Assembly (NCBI GenBank): GCA_902728285.1
Contig: CACVBU010000588.1
Coordinates: forward strand, 737,107-801,106
Direction of reading: 5' to 3'
Length of the DNA: 64,000 nt
DNA from: Clytia hemisphaerica
Lineage: Eukaryota; Cnidaria; Hydrozoa; Leptothecata; Clytiidae
Of this stretch, positions 36,301 through 45,001 are shown in pieces (position 1 is the first letter of the stretch; each line of letters opens with the position of its first letter). The notes beneath the pieces were generated by a model that did no database searches, had not been told where the DNA came from, and saw only the letters and a program-made list of their open reading frames with translations. Both the position numbers and the translations under genes were made by a program.

Positions 36301-37174
36301 ACAAAAATATTATTGATAACAATGCTTCACCATCAAGCATGATTCAATTGTCAATAAAACTGATTTTTGCGACCAGAACTTCCTATTTATTTTTTCCCTA
36401 CAACCCTTCTCTCTCCCCCCATCAACAATCAATGATGAATTTAATGTGTTGTGTATTTTCGCTAAATGCTATATTTTCTGACTGATTTTTTTTCATTTTT
36501 CTTTTCGCATTGCTAACTAACTTTCATCATCAGGTAGGTCCATTCAGCATGTTGCTTGTTTATTTTGATAAAATTTCTATATGTCATCCATTGATAAAAT
36601 TTATATCAATCAATCAATATTTATGTCATCCAGTCTCTAAACTATTAACTAAACTATTATTTTTCTATGGATTATTATAATATACATTACACATGAGGGG
36701 GTTTATCTAAAGAATCCCAAATTTACTAAAAATAGACAAAAAAGAACGACAACTTTCATAAAAACTGAAAACTTTCATAAAAACCGACAAATTCACCGTC
36801 AACAACCCCGACCTGGTTAGTTTGTCCACCCCTGCAAAAACATCCCTCTTTGTTTATCACGGAAATTAACTACATTTGGTGCAGGATGCTTTAGAGGACA
36901 GACTGACATAATAGACATACTTTATCTTTAAACACCTTTAAAATAAGTGACCACGTACGGTACGGGTACTTTTTCGATATCCGTTTGTATTTAGGATGGC
37001 TGGAAATGATGATTTTATAACAGTTAAGAAAACTTTTATCGCCCTTCCAAGAGTCTAGATATCAAATAATCTCAAAGTAGTCTACAAGTATCAAATGTCT
37101 CTTCTTTTTAGGAGCAAGAGGAGAATTTAGATGTGATCAATATTCTTATTGCAAGAAATCAAGCCACGAATGAG
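24396..37174 (+). CDS. VPS13: VPS13 lipid-transfer protein, exons 1-17
   Basis: The exons are 24396-24495, 24744-24787, 24943-24985, 25659-25754, 26299-26412, 29871-29935, 30165-30203, 30375-30434, 31365-31424, 31953-32030, 32360-32414, 32946-33019, 33193-33246, 33702-33808, 34226-34300, 34771-34876 and 37112-37174. Every junction is GT..AG and phase-consistent. The protein starts MVLRSLVTSLLNKYLGKYVK and shows the chorein N-terminal plan: LGKYVKDID, SGKVSLSELELREEAL, SIPWTSIYVNPVEIEIDEV, VRIKNIHVRYED and WWQYILKSY. VPS13 proteins bridge membranes and move lipids along a long hydrophobic groove. The A/C-type animal paralogue is the best fit, but paralogue identity is not resolved. Codons 100-137 are a charged coil. 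Intron 5 (26413-29870) hosts an antisense class C GPCR. Confidence 0.9.
25304..25531. mobile_element. Harbinger-like MITE in VPS13 intron 3
   Basis: The ends GCTCTAGTTTAGACGGCC and GGCCGTCTAAACTAGAGC are inverted and flanked by TTA on both sides as a 3-bp duplication. Inner arms share TGCCCTGCCTATTCTAATTG. The element is 228 bp with no coding capacity. Confidence 0.75.
26600..26866 (-). pseudogene. Partial duplicate of the class C GPCR 3' end
   Basis: On the minus strand this repeats the last part of the neighbouring receptor: TSIVTYMTYSPFQFLQKD, then IKIVARVLIITIANLLFVL and FYGSKLYVLMIKPEKK, against TSIVTYMTYFPLHFLQKD and FYGNKLYIIFRKPHRN in the intact gene. Similarity begins mid-helix 6 with a frame disruption just upstream (a TAG and a shift near 26830). 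It lies directly downstream of the intact gene on the same strand. It is most simply the 3' remnant of a tandem copy. An alternative terminal exon is less likely because the receptor is intronless. Confidence 0.7.
26893..29394 (-). CDS. Class C (metabotropic-type) GPCR, intronless, nested in VPS13 intron 5
   Basis: This is an intact 833-aa frame without introns. Residues 1-21 form a signal peptide. The next ~470 residues are the region where class C receptors have a Venus-flytrap ligand domain; it is strongly diverged. A cysteine-rich NCD3G-type segment follows (CQQCSGDHF, CSPCPKYKLSSPKRDSC, about residues 495-545). Seven membrane helices then run from about 560, with class C landmarks FNEAMPIVYSSF in helix 6 and FYGNKLYIIFRKP after helix 7. 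The ligand cannot be read from the sequence. The gene runs opposite to VPS13, entirely inside its intron, which suggests retroposition or an ancient nested arrangement. A truncated tandem duplicate follows at 26600-26866. The start was chosen because it gives the signal peptide. Confidence 0.9.
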   Translation of the reverse strand: MMKQLLILNILKILFSKVSLSTTLRPGGNPMLIVGLYHQCSGDENVTQSNICKNAIDYAYQHKKSKWFQFLRNKDFNKVGNLLTMNDNDIEYQVINFCSTTQALEIALNLKVNESYMVTKKEQHQIPKWNKRNIKSWQYTSRIILVIIHAPKTISKLLQEIFFGEDFVVRFVNIEDIIPVSLQRKNLHSDANMFDVNARNFLYYFNNQANRNLDLQSFAGYWNMNINQHKNFIIVYLESNLTFTKLDYEHFYKVIQEYTPELGLCPKFYTITLSNSQNDTKALFKVIEQINQWQIIMVLGDINQSNIFMTRYSIHFMFLDLKLNVFLLDMHQDSTSTEHWHTIDLFTFSTMSSEKVIFYEAGLTHIEKKLSITSRVQEKLTVFNCIQSMDTHLLKMAQLIQIYRTMNIFRYMTFDRFKGALIKRSNSNKSQLRFMYYVHGKIEVRETSKRAFVPVIGYSVVRYHTQECPVPECRIGSENVFDILPAQSRGIWSSSSYGWSCQQCSGDHFQPNDKQLYSTCSPCPKYKLSSPKRDSCYDPYSTIHLKLKNQKGLMISTVLCTLGVVFIITTIVIFIRKRDTVIVRGSNFPIIMLHFVLMLLLFSTIPVPFSISNESTKMTCLMDLIVTSILAFSPQTLIFIKCQNLLTAFNSKLRLTEKQKRQTFMSQIFIVMILILLDLLALFLSLNRTPTKLDVKINHSTYTKVYHCNTTSHMTVQIVLNIILHLISSIQAYRGRNLPGPFNEAMPIVYSSFTSIVTYMTYFPLHFLQKDENIKIVARVLIITIANLLFVLIFYGNKLYIIFRKPHRNTREYLQKEMFELSRQRVESKLSRH
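30461..31088. repeat. 44-bp direct repeats flanking ~0.58 kb in VPS13 intron 8
   Basis: The same 44 bases, beginning AAAAAGCTGACTGGGAAAAA and ending AAAGCCCGAAGGG, occur at 30461-30504 and 31045-31088. The second copy continues into a complete hAT-like MITE, while the first stops after the MITE's first ~25 bases. The repeat includes the MITE's flank, so it arose by local duplication or recombination rather than transposition. Between them is GGGCGCTTCGCGCCC, a perfect short palindrome near 31014. Confidence 0.55.
31065..31297. mobile_element. hAT-like MITE, AGCCCGAAGGGCT family
   Basis: The ends CATTGAGTTTAAAGCCCGAA and the inverted TTCGGGCTTATACTTCATTG are flanked by GGAAAAAC and GGGAAAAC, a near-perfect 8-bp duplication. 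It shares AAGCCCGAAGGGCTAGA with the element at 5636-5932. It lies in VPS13 intron 8. Confidence 0.6.
31564..31661. mobile_element. Half MITE flanked by CAAGTTGTAAG repeats
   Basis: The left end CACAGATATCTGTAAAGCCC matches the 5636 element almost exactly, but no matching right end follows. Instead CAAGTTGTAAG appears on both sides (ending 31563 and starting near 31659). This suggests an internal-to-end deletion that left the target duplication in place. Confidence 0.5.
31745..31905. repeat. Long imperfect hairpin in VPS13 intron 9
   Basis: Left-arm motifs TTATTCATGATATGCA, GAGAGTCTTTTGAGAA and AATACGTCACTT recur inverted as AAGTGACGTATT, TTGGAGACTCTC and TGCATATCATGAATAA. The arms are about 70 bp with a small loop. 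Each arm holds a TGACGTA-type sequence. It looks like a short foldback element. Confidence 0.6.
32045..32240 (+). repeat. tRNA-like SINE candidate in VPS13 intron 10
   Basis: GTAGTGCGATGGTAGAACTT is A-box-like and GGTTTTGGGTTCACTAA about 30 bases later is B-box-like. The stretch is bracketed by similar TATCCGTCTGA and TATCCATCTGA motifs that could be target duplications. Stems do not fold into a standard tRNA, so it is a relic at best. Confidence 0.4.
32460..32800. other. Unassigned intronic DNA with short self-complementary motifs
   Basis: This higher-GC patch in VPS13 intron 11 has phrases such as CCCAGTGGTTCGCGCTCGAT and CCGCTCAATATAGCGG. It reads like part of a SINE or tRNA-related repeat, but I could not find defined ends. 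Confidence 0.25.
33290..33501. mobile_element. TA-flanked MITE in VPS13 intron 13
   Basis: The ends CTCTTAGGTTCCAAATAAAC and the exact inverted GTTTATTTGGAACCTAAGAG are flanked by TA. Next to each end is a C-run. 212 bp, no coding capacity. Confidence 0.75.
34415..34600. repeat. Inverted-repeat hairpin in VPS13 intron 15
   Basis: The motifs TCATCACAACAGAAAGTA, ACTGCACTCTTGTCAA and TGTACA recur inverted as TTGACAAGAGTGCAGTA and TACTTTCTGTTGTGATGG. The arms are about 75 bp with a short AT-rich loop. Confidence 0.65.
34908..36561. mobile_element. TGGACCTACC-family repeat with ~480-bp tandem units
   Basis: It starts TGGACCTACC and ends CAGGTAGGTCCATTCAGCAT. A GTTCGTCC-type microsatellite occupies about 34945-35006. 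Three tandem units begin near 35061, 35542 and 36019 (spacing about 480), each with GACGGAGCC and a CCGGCCGAAAATGCCGGAAA-like stretch. Frames of up to 116 codons on the minus strand follow the units and are not believable as genes. It lies in VPS13 intron 16. Confidence 0.7.
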
Positions 37175-38090
37175 GTGAGATGCTTACATAGCTTTATAAA
37201 TACACATGCCGATTTTATTGGCCAACGCAAAGTCTTCAATTCTCAACTTCAGTTGAGCTAGAATCTGAGAATGTCTGTGTGTGCGTGTGTTTTTATATGT
37301 CCCAAAATTTTGCGACTGTCTGAAGACTTCAAAAATGGTCGGATTCGGCTGAAATTTGGCACTCAAGGAGCAACCTTGGGTGAATATCTGAGTTTTATTT
37401 TCATTTATCAAGAATCTCAATTTTTGGAGCCTCTGGGGACGATTTTTCCGCCAAAACGAGGCTAAAACTTAGGAGCAGCTTGGAGACTTCAAAAATGTTC
37501 GAATTTGGCTTCCTATGGGTCTGCTTTGTTAAAATATCTAGCAGTGATATTTTTCGTTTAAAATTTTTCAATTTTCGGGGCCTGGGCACTAAAATCTTGT
37601 TGTTTGTTTTGCTACAATCGGGTCCATGAATAATCTGAAGTTATTGAAGTTGAGCCCAATGCGTTGTGCAAGTTTGACTATATTTTTCATCGAATAAAGG
37701 AACAATCTGTAAAAAATTGCACATTCTGTTGAGATTCTCATAATAATTTTCTACTCAATAATAATGAAGAAGAAGATTTAATAGTTTCAAGTTTGTTTTT
37801 AACGTTGAAAAGTTCTAATGAATTTCACAAAAAAACAAACTACAATTCCAGTTATGATTCGAAAAAAAATAAATTAAAATAAGATTTAGGTCATCAATAA
37901 GCTAACTTTAATTTGCAGTTTTTTGTCAGGTATCAAATATACCAACTACTTCTAGTACAATAAATTATCATGACAAAAATTAGCCTTCAAATACGGTATA
38001 TAGTTGCCATTGTTTTGATCTATTAAATCGAGCTGTTATGCATTACATTTCACAAGTTTTGAGAATTTTCTGGTTTGTTGACAGTAGTGG
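37175..38090. other. Start of the 21.7-kb VPS13 intron 17
   Basis: A repeat-like stretch at 37200-37590 has GAAGACTTCAAAAATGGTC and variants. Otherwise there is AT-rich DNA with no gene. Confidence 0.35.
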
Positions 38091-39314
38091 TCATTGTGTC
38101 AACTGTGTACGGGATGGTACCTCGTTTCTCGAGCAAAACTTGATCTTGTTCATAATTTTGAAGTACAGAAATGGATTGATGATGGAATTCAAAGCAGCCA
38201 AAGGGACAAAATACATTTCATAAACAATTGTAAGGTTAGCAGATGATCTCGTGGCAAAAAGTGTAGCAAAGATGGCAAAGGGAAACCAACATACGACAAA
38301 AGCCAGTACGATAGCAACAGAGAGAACGATAAATTTCCTCTCTTTTTTGTTTCTTCGAATTTCACATGGACTTAAAGATACATTGTTTTCCTTGTTCCTC
38401 AGATTCTTTTTACTTTGTTTCATTTTATACCATATCAAGGAATAAGCAACAAATAGAAAAAAAGTAGTCGTATAAACCATCGTGGATGTTAATATGTACT
38501 CAAAGTCACCAAGTCTTTCTGAACGGTATCCGTATCTGTTAGAGATTTCAGATAAATTGGCTATATTGTTATCCATAAATATGTTTGGATCTTTCATTCT
38601 TTCTGCCATGTCTTGATAGGCGTCCACAAATTCAAGCCATGTTAATTTTTCTATAGATTTTATCTCATCCACGTGTCTGTCAAGATAATAGGATGACTGC
38701 TTTTCCCACACAGTTATGTTGTAATTTGCTGGATCGAATGGTCTTGTTTCATTTCTATTGTACTCCTGATCCTGACGTTCAGCCGTCAGCCATATTAATT
38801 GAGTGTGGGGGCGATCTTTATTAAGAAGAATTGAGTTCACAGTGAAGAGAGCTATCGAAACTACCCACATTGCGAGACAGGCGAAAACAGCATGTTTCTT
38901 TTTTATGCAACGATGTTTAAATGGGAAGACCATTGCCAGTACTCGATCAACTGTCAATGCCAGCAAGCTGAAAATTGACATAAGGAGGGTGATTCGAAAC
39001 CCAATAACCAAACTCAGAAGCTGTAAGCGGACGATTGGAGCTTCCTTACTTGTTAAGTCGTTAACAGCCCGAAGATGTATTGTGGTTGCAGCAAATACGG
39101 CTACTGTTATTCCTAGCATGACGTCTGAAGTGGCCAGATTAAGGAGATAAATCTGTGATATATGTAGTTTCTTTTTCATTTCTTTGACAATGAAAATTAT
39201 CTCCGTTATATTTAAGAGAATAATAAGCACATCAAAGATCAAGTAAAAAATTTGGAAGTAGTTCTCTATTTCGATCGCATGGTATTGAATGTCTAGATCT
39301 TCCATATTGTTCAT
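38091..39314 (-). CDS. Class A (rhodopsin-like) GPCR, intronless coding region, nested in VPS13 intron 17
   Basis: This is an intact 407-aa frame. Helix landmarks are LNLATSD in TM2 (~58-64), TVDRV replacing DRY (~121-125), CWFPF in TM6 (342-346) and NPFLY, an NPxxY, in TM7 (380-384). The extracellular loop between TM4 and TM5 is about 110 residues (164-274) with three N-glycosylation sequons (N188, N199, N253). There is no cysteine at position 3.25 (Leu99) and none in that loop, so the canonical TM3-ECL2 disulfide is absent. All five cysteines lie in cytoplasmic or membrane parts. A splice acceptor (TTTTTTTTCAG) just upstream of the start suggests a leader exon. A frameshifted paralogue is at 48193-49500. 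Ligand unknown. Confidence 0.9.
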   Translation of the reverse strand: MNNMEDLDIQYHAIEIENYFQIFYLIFDVLIILLNITEIIFIVKEMKKKLHISQIYLLNLATSDVMLGITVAVFAATTIHLRAVNDLTSKEAPIVRLQLLSLVIGFRITLLMSIFSLLALTVDRVLAMVFPFKHRCIKKKHAVFACLAMWVVSIALFTVNSILLNKDRPHTQLIWLTAERQDQEYNRNETRPFDPANYNITVWEKQSSYYLDRHVDEIKSIEKLTWLEFVDAYQDMAERMKDPNIFMDNNIANLSEISNRYGYRSERLGDFEYILTSTMVYTTTFFLFVAYSLIWYKMKQSKKNLRNKENNVSLSPCEIRRNKKERKFIVLSVAIVLAFVVCWFPFAIFATLFATRSSANLTIVYEMYFVPLAALNSIINPFLYFKIMNKIKFCSRNEVPSRTQLTQ

Positions 39315-40429
39315 ACGTAGAAACCTGAAAAAAAATTCAAGTTACGTTCAACTTTTTAACACTGGCAGTAGAATAAGAATTTTTTATTTCAAGTTTTTTG
39401 TTTATATAATTTTTCATATAGATGGAAGTGTCGTTCACTGAATAATATATCATTCGGGAAACGTTAGAATTTCAATCGTCAACGTTGCCATATGGTTCCC
39501 TTCTGCTGTTTATAAATTATTGATAATTTGTTGATCTGCTTTATAAGAATAGTTCTCTTTTGCTGAAGGAGAATTCTTTTGTGTACGTTTTCCTTGTAAA
39601 CTGTGATTTTGATAGAAACCAAGCGGACTTTATCAGCTTCTTTGACTTATTCTTACCTTCAATGTTTTCTTTAGTTCTTTAGTCAGCCTATGGCAACTCA
39701 AACGTTACCATACCAGTTGTTGTATTTTTACAAATAACCTAAGTTTATTCAAACTCGCTTCAGCTGATCATATTCTTTTTAGATTATGTATGACCATATA
39801 TGGTATGTAGTTCAGTAACTCATTTATATACCGATTTTTGCAAAATTGTCTTGACTTGTCCAATGATGATCTTTTCTTTTACCTCCCCAGTCATAATCTA
39901 CCAATTATGTATAAATATATTTTTATTTCCATGATTAGGCTCGAATACAAAACCTTACAAGGTGTCAATGTGACTAACTGACCTGGTTGCTCAGCCATAA
40001 AAATCAAAACCGCGTTACCTTTTGCTTGAAAAGAAAGCAAAAGCGACTGGGTTCTAATGTTTATGGTTAATGCAGGGGGAGAGGGTGGTCAAGCAGTTAG
40101 TACAAGACACTATGCCTCCTCTAACACCTCCACCCTTTGTACACTTAGTACAGTTAGTACTAACTGAATTTTGGTTCAAATTCCATACACTACCCTTGAA
40201 AATGGCCTTTTGACCACCATAAAATCAACAAGAGGCCCAAGGGCATGAAGGCCCAGAGTCTAAAAACATATCTAGTTTGTTTTTGCTTCCTAAGGCCAGG
40301 TTTTAGTCCTTACTCGCACAAATTTTGCACGGTGGGATCGCAAAAATCATGCTTTGAAAAATTTAGAAGGGAACAGGTACAAGAAATGAGAGTTAAATAA
40401 CAATATCAATGTATTTATTTCTTTTAAAC
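39315..40429. other. Intronic DNA with two tRNA-like relics
   Basis: This region is upstream of the class A receptor. On the minus strand near 39950-40000 a sequence with CCAGGTCAGTTAG and GTTTTGTATTCGAGCC resembles A and B boxes around a CTTGTAA loop. On the plus strand near 40090-40185 GGTCAAGCAGTTAG and GGTTCAAATTCC resemble the same. Both read as decayed SINE heads. Confidence 0.35.
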
Positions 40430-40710
40430 CGAGCAAACTCAAGGAATTCGAATTGGTTGAGTAAGCTGTAAGATGGGTCGAATTCGCTATATAAATCTGA
40501 ACCGAGTAAACCGAGTAGATGCCGAGTATATCAATATAAGCCGAGTAGATTCAAGTTTAGCCGAGTTTTCCGAATAAATCAGTGTAACAGAGTTAAACGA
40601 GTTTGCCGAGTAAATCCGTATAAACTGAATAGATTCCAGATTAGCTGAGTTTTCAAAGTAAATCCGTGAAAGCTGAATAGATGCAAGTTCGCTGATTTAT
40701 AACTATTGTT
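40430..40710. repeat. Degenerate minisatellite with CCGAGT motifs
   Basis: CCGAGTAGAT, TAGCCGAGTTTTCCGA and GAGTAAATCCGTATAAA recur with variation about every 60 bases over ~280 bp. The units are too diverged to give a firm copy number. Confidence 0.5.
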
Positions 40711-42244
40711 GCACTCCACCTGATGATGACGATGCAATGATACCTAAAACAGAAAAAAATTCAATATATTAAATGTATACATTTCAAGATCTTCAATTAA
40801 AAGGGGTGTTTTAAAATTAAACAACATTGATTTGTTGATGTGATTCTATGCAATTGAGCCCCCTACTAAGAAAAATTACTTAATTTTATCACTGCCAAGG
40901 AGTTCCATTAATTATATAACATAAATATTTGTTATCTCCTTTATCTTCTTTATTTATCTCCTTTATATTTGCATCTCCTTTCTATGAAGGTTTTTATCTC
41001 CCAGACCCCCCTCTTTTGCACTTTAAAGTCTCTTTTGAAGGGGCTCAGATTATGACTGACTAATCTTGGGGAAATAGACCAGGCCATGACTCGCTGTCCC
41101 AGCACTTTTCAATAGAAAAATTCTCTTAGTGTTTTTTATTCCCACTGATACGTAGAAATCCACAGGGCTGCAAGCCAAACAAAGTTTGGGCCTCACGGGG
41201 GTCCCCGGGCTGAAATGGTCAACAAGGGTCCCCTTTACAAACGAAAATTTGAAGGTCTAAAATTCTCATATCTAATATGAGCAACTGGTAGGGCTTGAAG
41301 AGTAGATGGAAAAAGTGGCCTCAGTACACTCATAGTAAAGGTCAAATATGTTTTTGGAAAAAGTGTGATTATTTAGAATCACTCAAGCATTTTCTTCCAC
41401 TTCAATCTGTGAAACTGACAGAGAACTCACCTAAAATTGGGTACCAGTATTGACCTTCTGTTGCCTATGCCTTTAAGGTTGATTGAACTGACCAAGACAC
41501 TGTAAAGAAAAAAAAAGATTATTAGTATCTGTCTGAAAATAAACCCTCTCCAGGGTGGTCATTTTTTCACTGATTACACCCAACTCAGTTCTCGCCCAAG
41601 TTAAAACTTCTCCTAAATTGTTTTGTGCCACTGCTTTTTTTGATGCATCTGGGATTAAAACAAAGGTTCTTAAATTTTAAGGGAAGACTCAAACCCACTC
41701 CCCCTCCTGGGTCACTTTTTGAAAATGGTTTGGTGAGAGGGAATTCTGGGTTAAATGATGTAATCTTTCTGGCCTGAGAGTACTGTTGCTCTATTAACAC
41801 TTTTTTTTTAGAGAAATTGTGACCTGCGTTTTAAACTAGCCAGTCAAATGACAATCAAACCAATAAAATACCAGTAATACTGTAGACCTTTTGATTTTAC
41901 AGCAACAATATAAAAAATCTTATGCCTCCCCTATTTTGTATCCACGCGATAGATAAGAAAATTTAAACTACTATTGGGGCTGTCCATATTGTATTTGTGC
42001 ACTGAAAATATCGAAAATTTGGTACCCCTGCCCCTGTTCCAAAGTGTATGCAAATGCCTGCCATTCCAATCTGTAAATGGGAGGGGGGCAACACAGAATT
42101 TAAGTCAAAATGATTTTTGAAAAACTTGGGATTTCTAAGACATTTTCTGAAAAATGAGAAAAACATGGAATTTCAAATGCCTCCTCTAAAAAAGTGTAAT
42201 TTACAAAAGTATTTACATTTTAAGACGGAATCAGACCTATGTGA
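40711..42244. other. Unassigned intronic DNA
   Basis: No gene recognised. Short minus-strand frames at 41585 and 41963 have no domain-like features. Confidence 0.3.
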
Positions 42245-42245
42245 T

Positions 42246-43056
42246 CAATCCTATCGACCATCGGGATGGCTTGATGACAGAGCGATATGTGATTGATGGA
42301 TTACTTATCGATCCGGATAGGGCGGCAATCACAAATATCTTCGTTACGCGTCGCCCGACATACTCCTGAAAATTGAGTAAAATTGAGTCGGAGAGTCGGT
42401 AAATTTTTCGGACTTTTTGTTTTGATGACGTTTCCTTTGCTCAAAATTTTAATTTTTTTCGATTTTTGTGAGCGATTTCTAGCGCATTCGCAGCATTTTA
42501 ACTTTGTTTATCATTACACGTGTGCCATTAGGTGTCAAAGGTCACAGTGTTTAAATCTCATAATCTGAAACCACGTAAAACATACACGCGATTGGGCCTC
42601 CTGCCGCCTCAGTTAACGCCCTTTTACCTTTTACCGCCTCACAGACCAATTTTAAGAAAACCCGAAAATTTTTACTACCGACCGACCGACAGACTCACTT
42701 TTTAAATCCAACGAGGACGCGAAATGAAGATAGTTTGTGATTGCCGTCTAGGAGATTGATAGAGGATTCAGCCATAAAAAAGTCTTGAGTATTGATCCTT
42801 TGCTGATTATTTATCAAGCTAGTATTAGTTCAATCAAGTATATCGATTGTAAATCGATAGAGCTCGATCATTAGAAAGAATGGATAAAAATCAATATGAT
42901 CGAAAAAGATTACTGATGATAAATCGAATGCATAATCGATAATTAATCATAAGCTTATAAAATCTTGAGTATCAATCTTTGATCAATCTCCTATCCGAAT
43001 CGATAAGTAATCCATCAATCACATCTCGATCTGTCATCAAGCTGTCCCGATGATAG
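42246..43056. mobile_element. Inverted-repeat element with ~75-bp ends
   Basis: The left end near 42246-42325 and right end near 42975-43056 are inverted copies sharing GATTGATGGATTACTTATCG, CATCGGGA and GCTTGATGACAGA. Target duplication not defined. Interior frames are short. Confidence 0.65.
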
Positions 43057-43322
43057 ATCCTATTGTATTGAGCGGGGGGGGGGGTCTGGGAAGGAAATTC
43101 CAAACCAATGCCCTAATTTTTACGAAAATGTCGTCCGCAGGGGTAAAAATGACAAAGTTTAAAAAAAAGGTCTGAGTGCGAAAAAGTTGAACATGTGCCT
43201 GTAAAGTTGGATGCATGTAAACAAACTTTTTTAGTTCCACTTTTTGAGTCTTTTTATGTTTGTCTGCGAGTGAGGTAAATCTATTTTGACGGCCAGAAAA
43301 AAAGCAACATACCTTTCAAAAA

Positions 43323-43721
43323 TTAATCCTTATTTTTCATGGCACTTGGAAGCAGGAGAGATGTTGCCACACCACGGTTGACTGACAAAAAGAAATTAAA
43401 CAGAAATTGTATAAAGGCATCCTTCTTCTTTCTCGATAAGATTTTAAAAGAAAGTTTCGCAGAAATCCAACCAGGTTGTTGAGAGCTAGCCTGGGCATAG
43501 GCTGATTTGATTATAAATAACGAACATTGCGGTCTGAACGAAAATCTAAGTTCTAAACAAAACTGATAGTCTTTCCCGAACAAAAAATATAGCGCGAAGC
43601 TGTAGATCTCTATTATTGTTTTATTTATCTGTTCAAGCCTCTCCATTATAGCCAAACAGCCTGGATGGTTTTTTACTTTATGACGGAATGCGGCTAATAG
43701 CTTAGCGTTACACACGAACAC
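43323..43721 (-). CDS. Hypothetical 132-aa frame, weak
   Basis: This is the only frame over 100 codons between the class A receptor and the D-family repeat. It has a mixed composition with no motif that I recognise, no signal peptide and no clear splice context. It may be chance or the relic of an insertion. It is reported because nothing else explains this stretch. Confidence 0.2.
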   Translation of the reverse strand: MFVCNAKLLAAFRHKVKNHPGCLAIMERLEQINKTIIEIYSFALYFLFGKDYQFCLELRFSFRPQCSLFIIKSAYAQASSQQPGWISAKLSFKILSRKKKDAFIQFLFNFFLSVNRGVATSLLLPSAMKNKD

Positions 43722-43951
43722 GACTCTCTTTAAAGGCCCAGTACGCTAAAGCTCTGGGCCAATAAAATCGGATAAAACAAAATCTAATATCTTTTAAAAT
43801 GTTTCAATTGTCTATTTTTCAATAGAAAATAACACTTTTGAATATTTCTAGAATATCGAATTTCTATGACAATCTACCAATCGTTTTTAACATTTTAAAA
43901 AAAACTTTTTTACCAAAGTTTAGCAATTTTTTAACAAGGAACCACCCTTTT

Positions 43952-45001
43952 TGGACCCACCTCCGGGTACCCCGGTGGAGGTTCTATAAATTAACCTATG
44001 TCCGTCCGTTCATTCGTCCGTCCGTCTGTTACCAGCTTTTCTCAGGATTGGCTTATTAGTTTTTTCTGATATTTTGCACAATGATGCAAAATGGCAATGC
44101 CCAGAACGTGACGGAGCCCGATTTTTGAGAAAAAATTTATTTGGGCAAATTTGGGCCAAAAACTACCTGAAAATAGGGTTTTTTGGACTTTGTGCAAAAT
44201 CCTGTCATTACTTTTTTCTGATTTTTTGTACAAAGATGGAGGGCAAGATTCTCTAAAGAATGGCTGAAGTGGTTTTTCCCGGAAAATTCTTATTCGCCTT
44301 TAAAAACGGTTTTCGTATTTTGGGGGAAATTCCCTTTAACCAAATAAGAAAATATAGCTTTTCTCAATGTTGACTCATTATTTTTTTCTGATTTTTTGCA
44401 CAATGATGCAAAATGGCAATTCCTAAAATGTGTCAGAGCCCGATTTTCAAAAAAATATATATATGGGCAAATTTGGGCCAAAAACTGCCTAAAAATAGGG
44501 TTTATTGGACTTTGTGCAAAATCCTGTCATTACTTTTTTCTGATTTTTTGTACAAAGATGGAAGGCAAGATTCTCTAAAGAATGGCTGAAGTGGTTTTTC
44601 CTGGAAAATTCTTATTCGCCATAAAAGAAGGATTTTTATATTTTGGGGAAATTCCCAAAAACCAAAATAAGAAAATATAGCTTCTCTCAATGTTGACTCT
44701 GATTTTTTTCTGATTTTTTGCACAATGATGCAAGATGGTAATGCCCAAAATGTGATGGAGCCAGATTTTTAAGGAAAATAATTTTGGGCAAATTTGGGCC
44801 AAAAACAGCTTAAAAGGTTTTTGGGCCTGAATGGTTTAAGTGATTTTCGTATTTGGGGAAATTCCTTTTTACCATTTTACATTATTCAACACACAAGCTT
44901 TATTTTTCCATTCTGAATTTTTGTACAATTATTGTCACTTTTTTCTTATTTTCATCTGATGTTAATCATTAGGTAGGTCCATTCAGCATGTTGCTTGTTT
45001 G
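43952..45001. mobile_element. TGGACC-family repeat with ~322-bp tandem units
   Basis: It has the same head (TATAAATTAACCTATGTCCG and GTCCG-type run) and the same tail (TTAGGTAGGTCCATTCAGCA) as the 34908 element. Three tandem units begin near 44083, 44405 and 44727 (spacing 322), each with GATGCAAAATGGCAAT and TTGGGCAAATTTGGGCCAAA. The unit differs from that of the 34908 element, so units expanded separately. The minus-strand frames inside repeat with the units. Confidence 0.7.

Noticed and set aside
35990..36340. 116-codon minus-strand frame
   Set aside because: It repeats with the ~480-bp tandem units of the 34908 element, and similar frames occur in each unit.
38803..39150. 115-codon plus-strand frame over the class A receptor
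   Set aside because: It lies antisense to conserved TM helices. The same shadow appears opposite the paralogue at 48351-48659.
44042..44802. Several similar minus-strand frames of 63-75 codons
   Set aside because: They recur with the 322-bp tandem unit and share the same residues, so they are repeat by-products.
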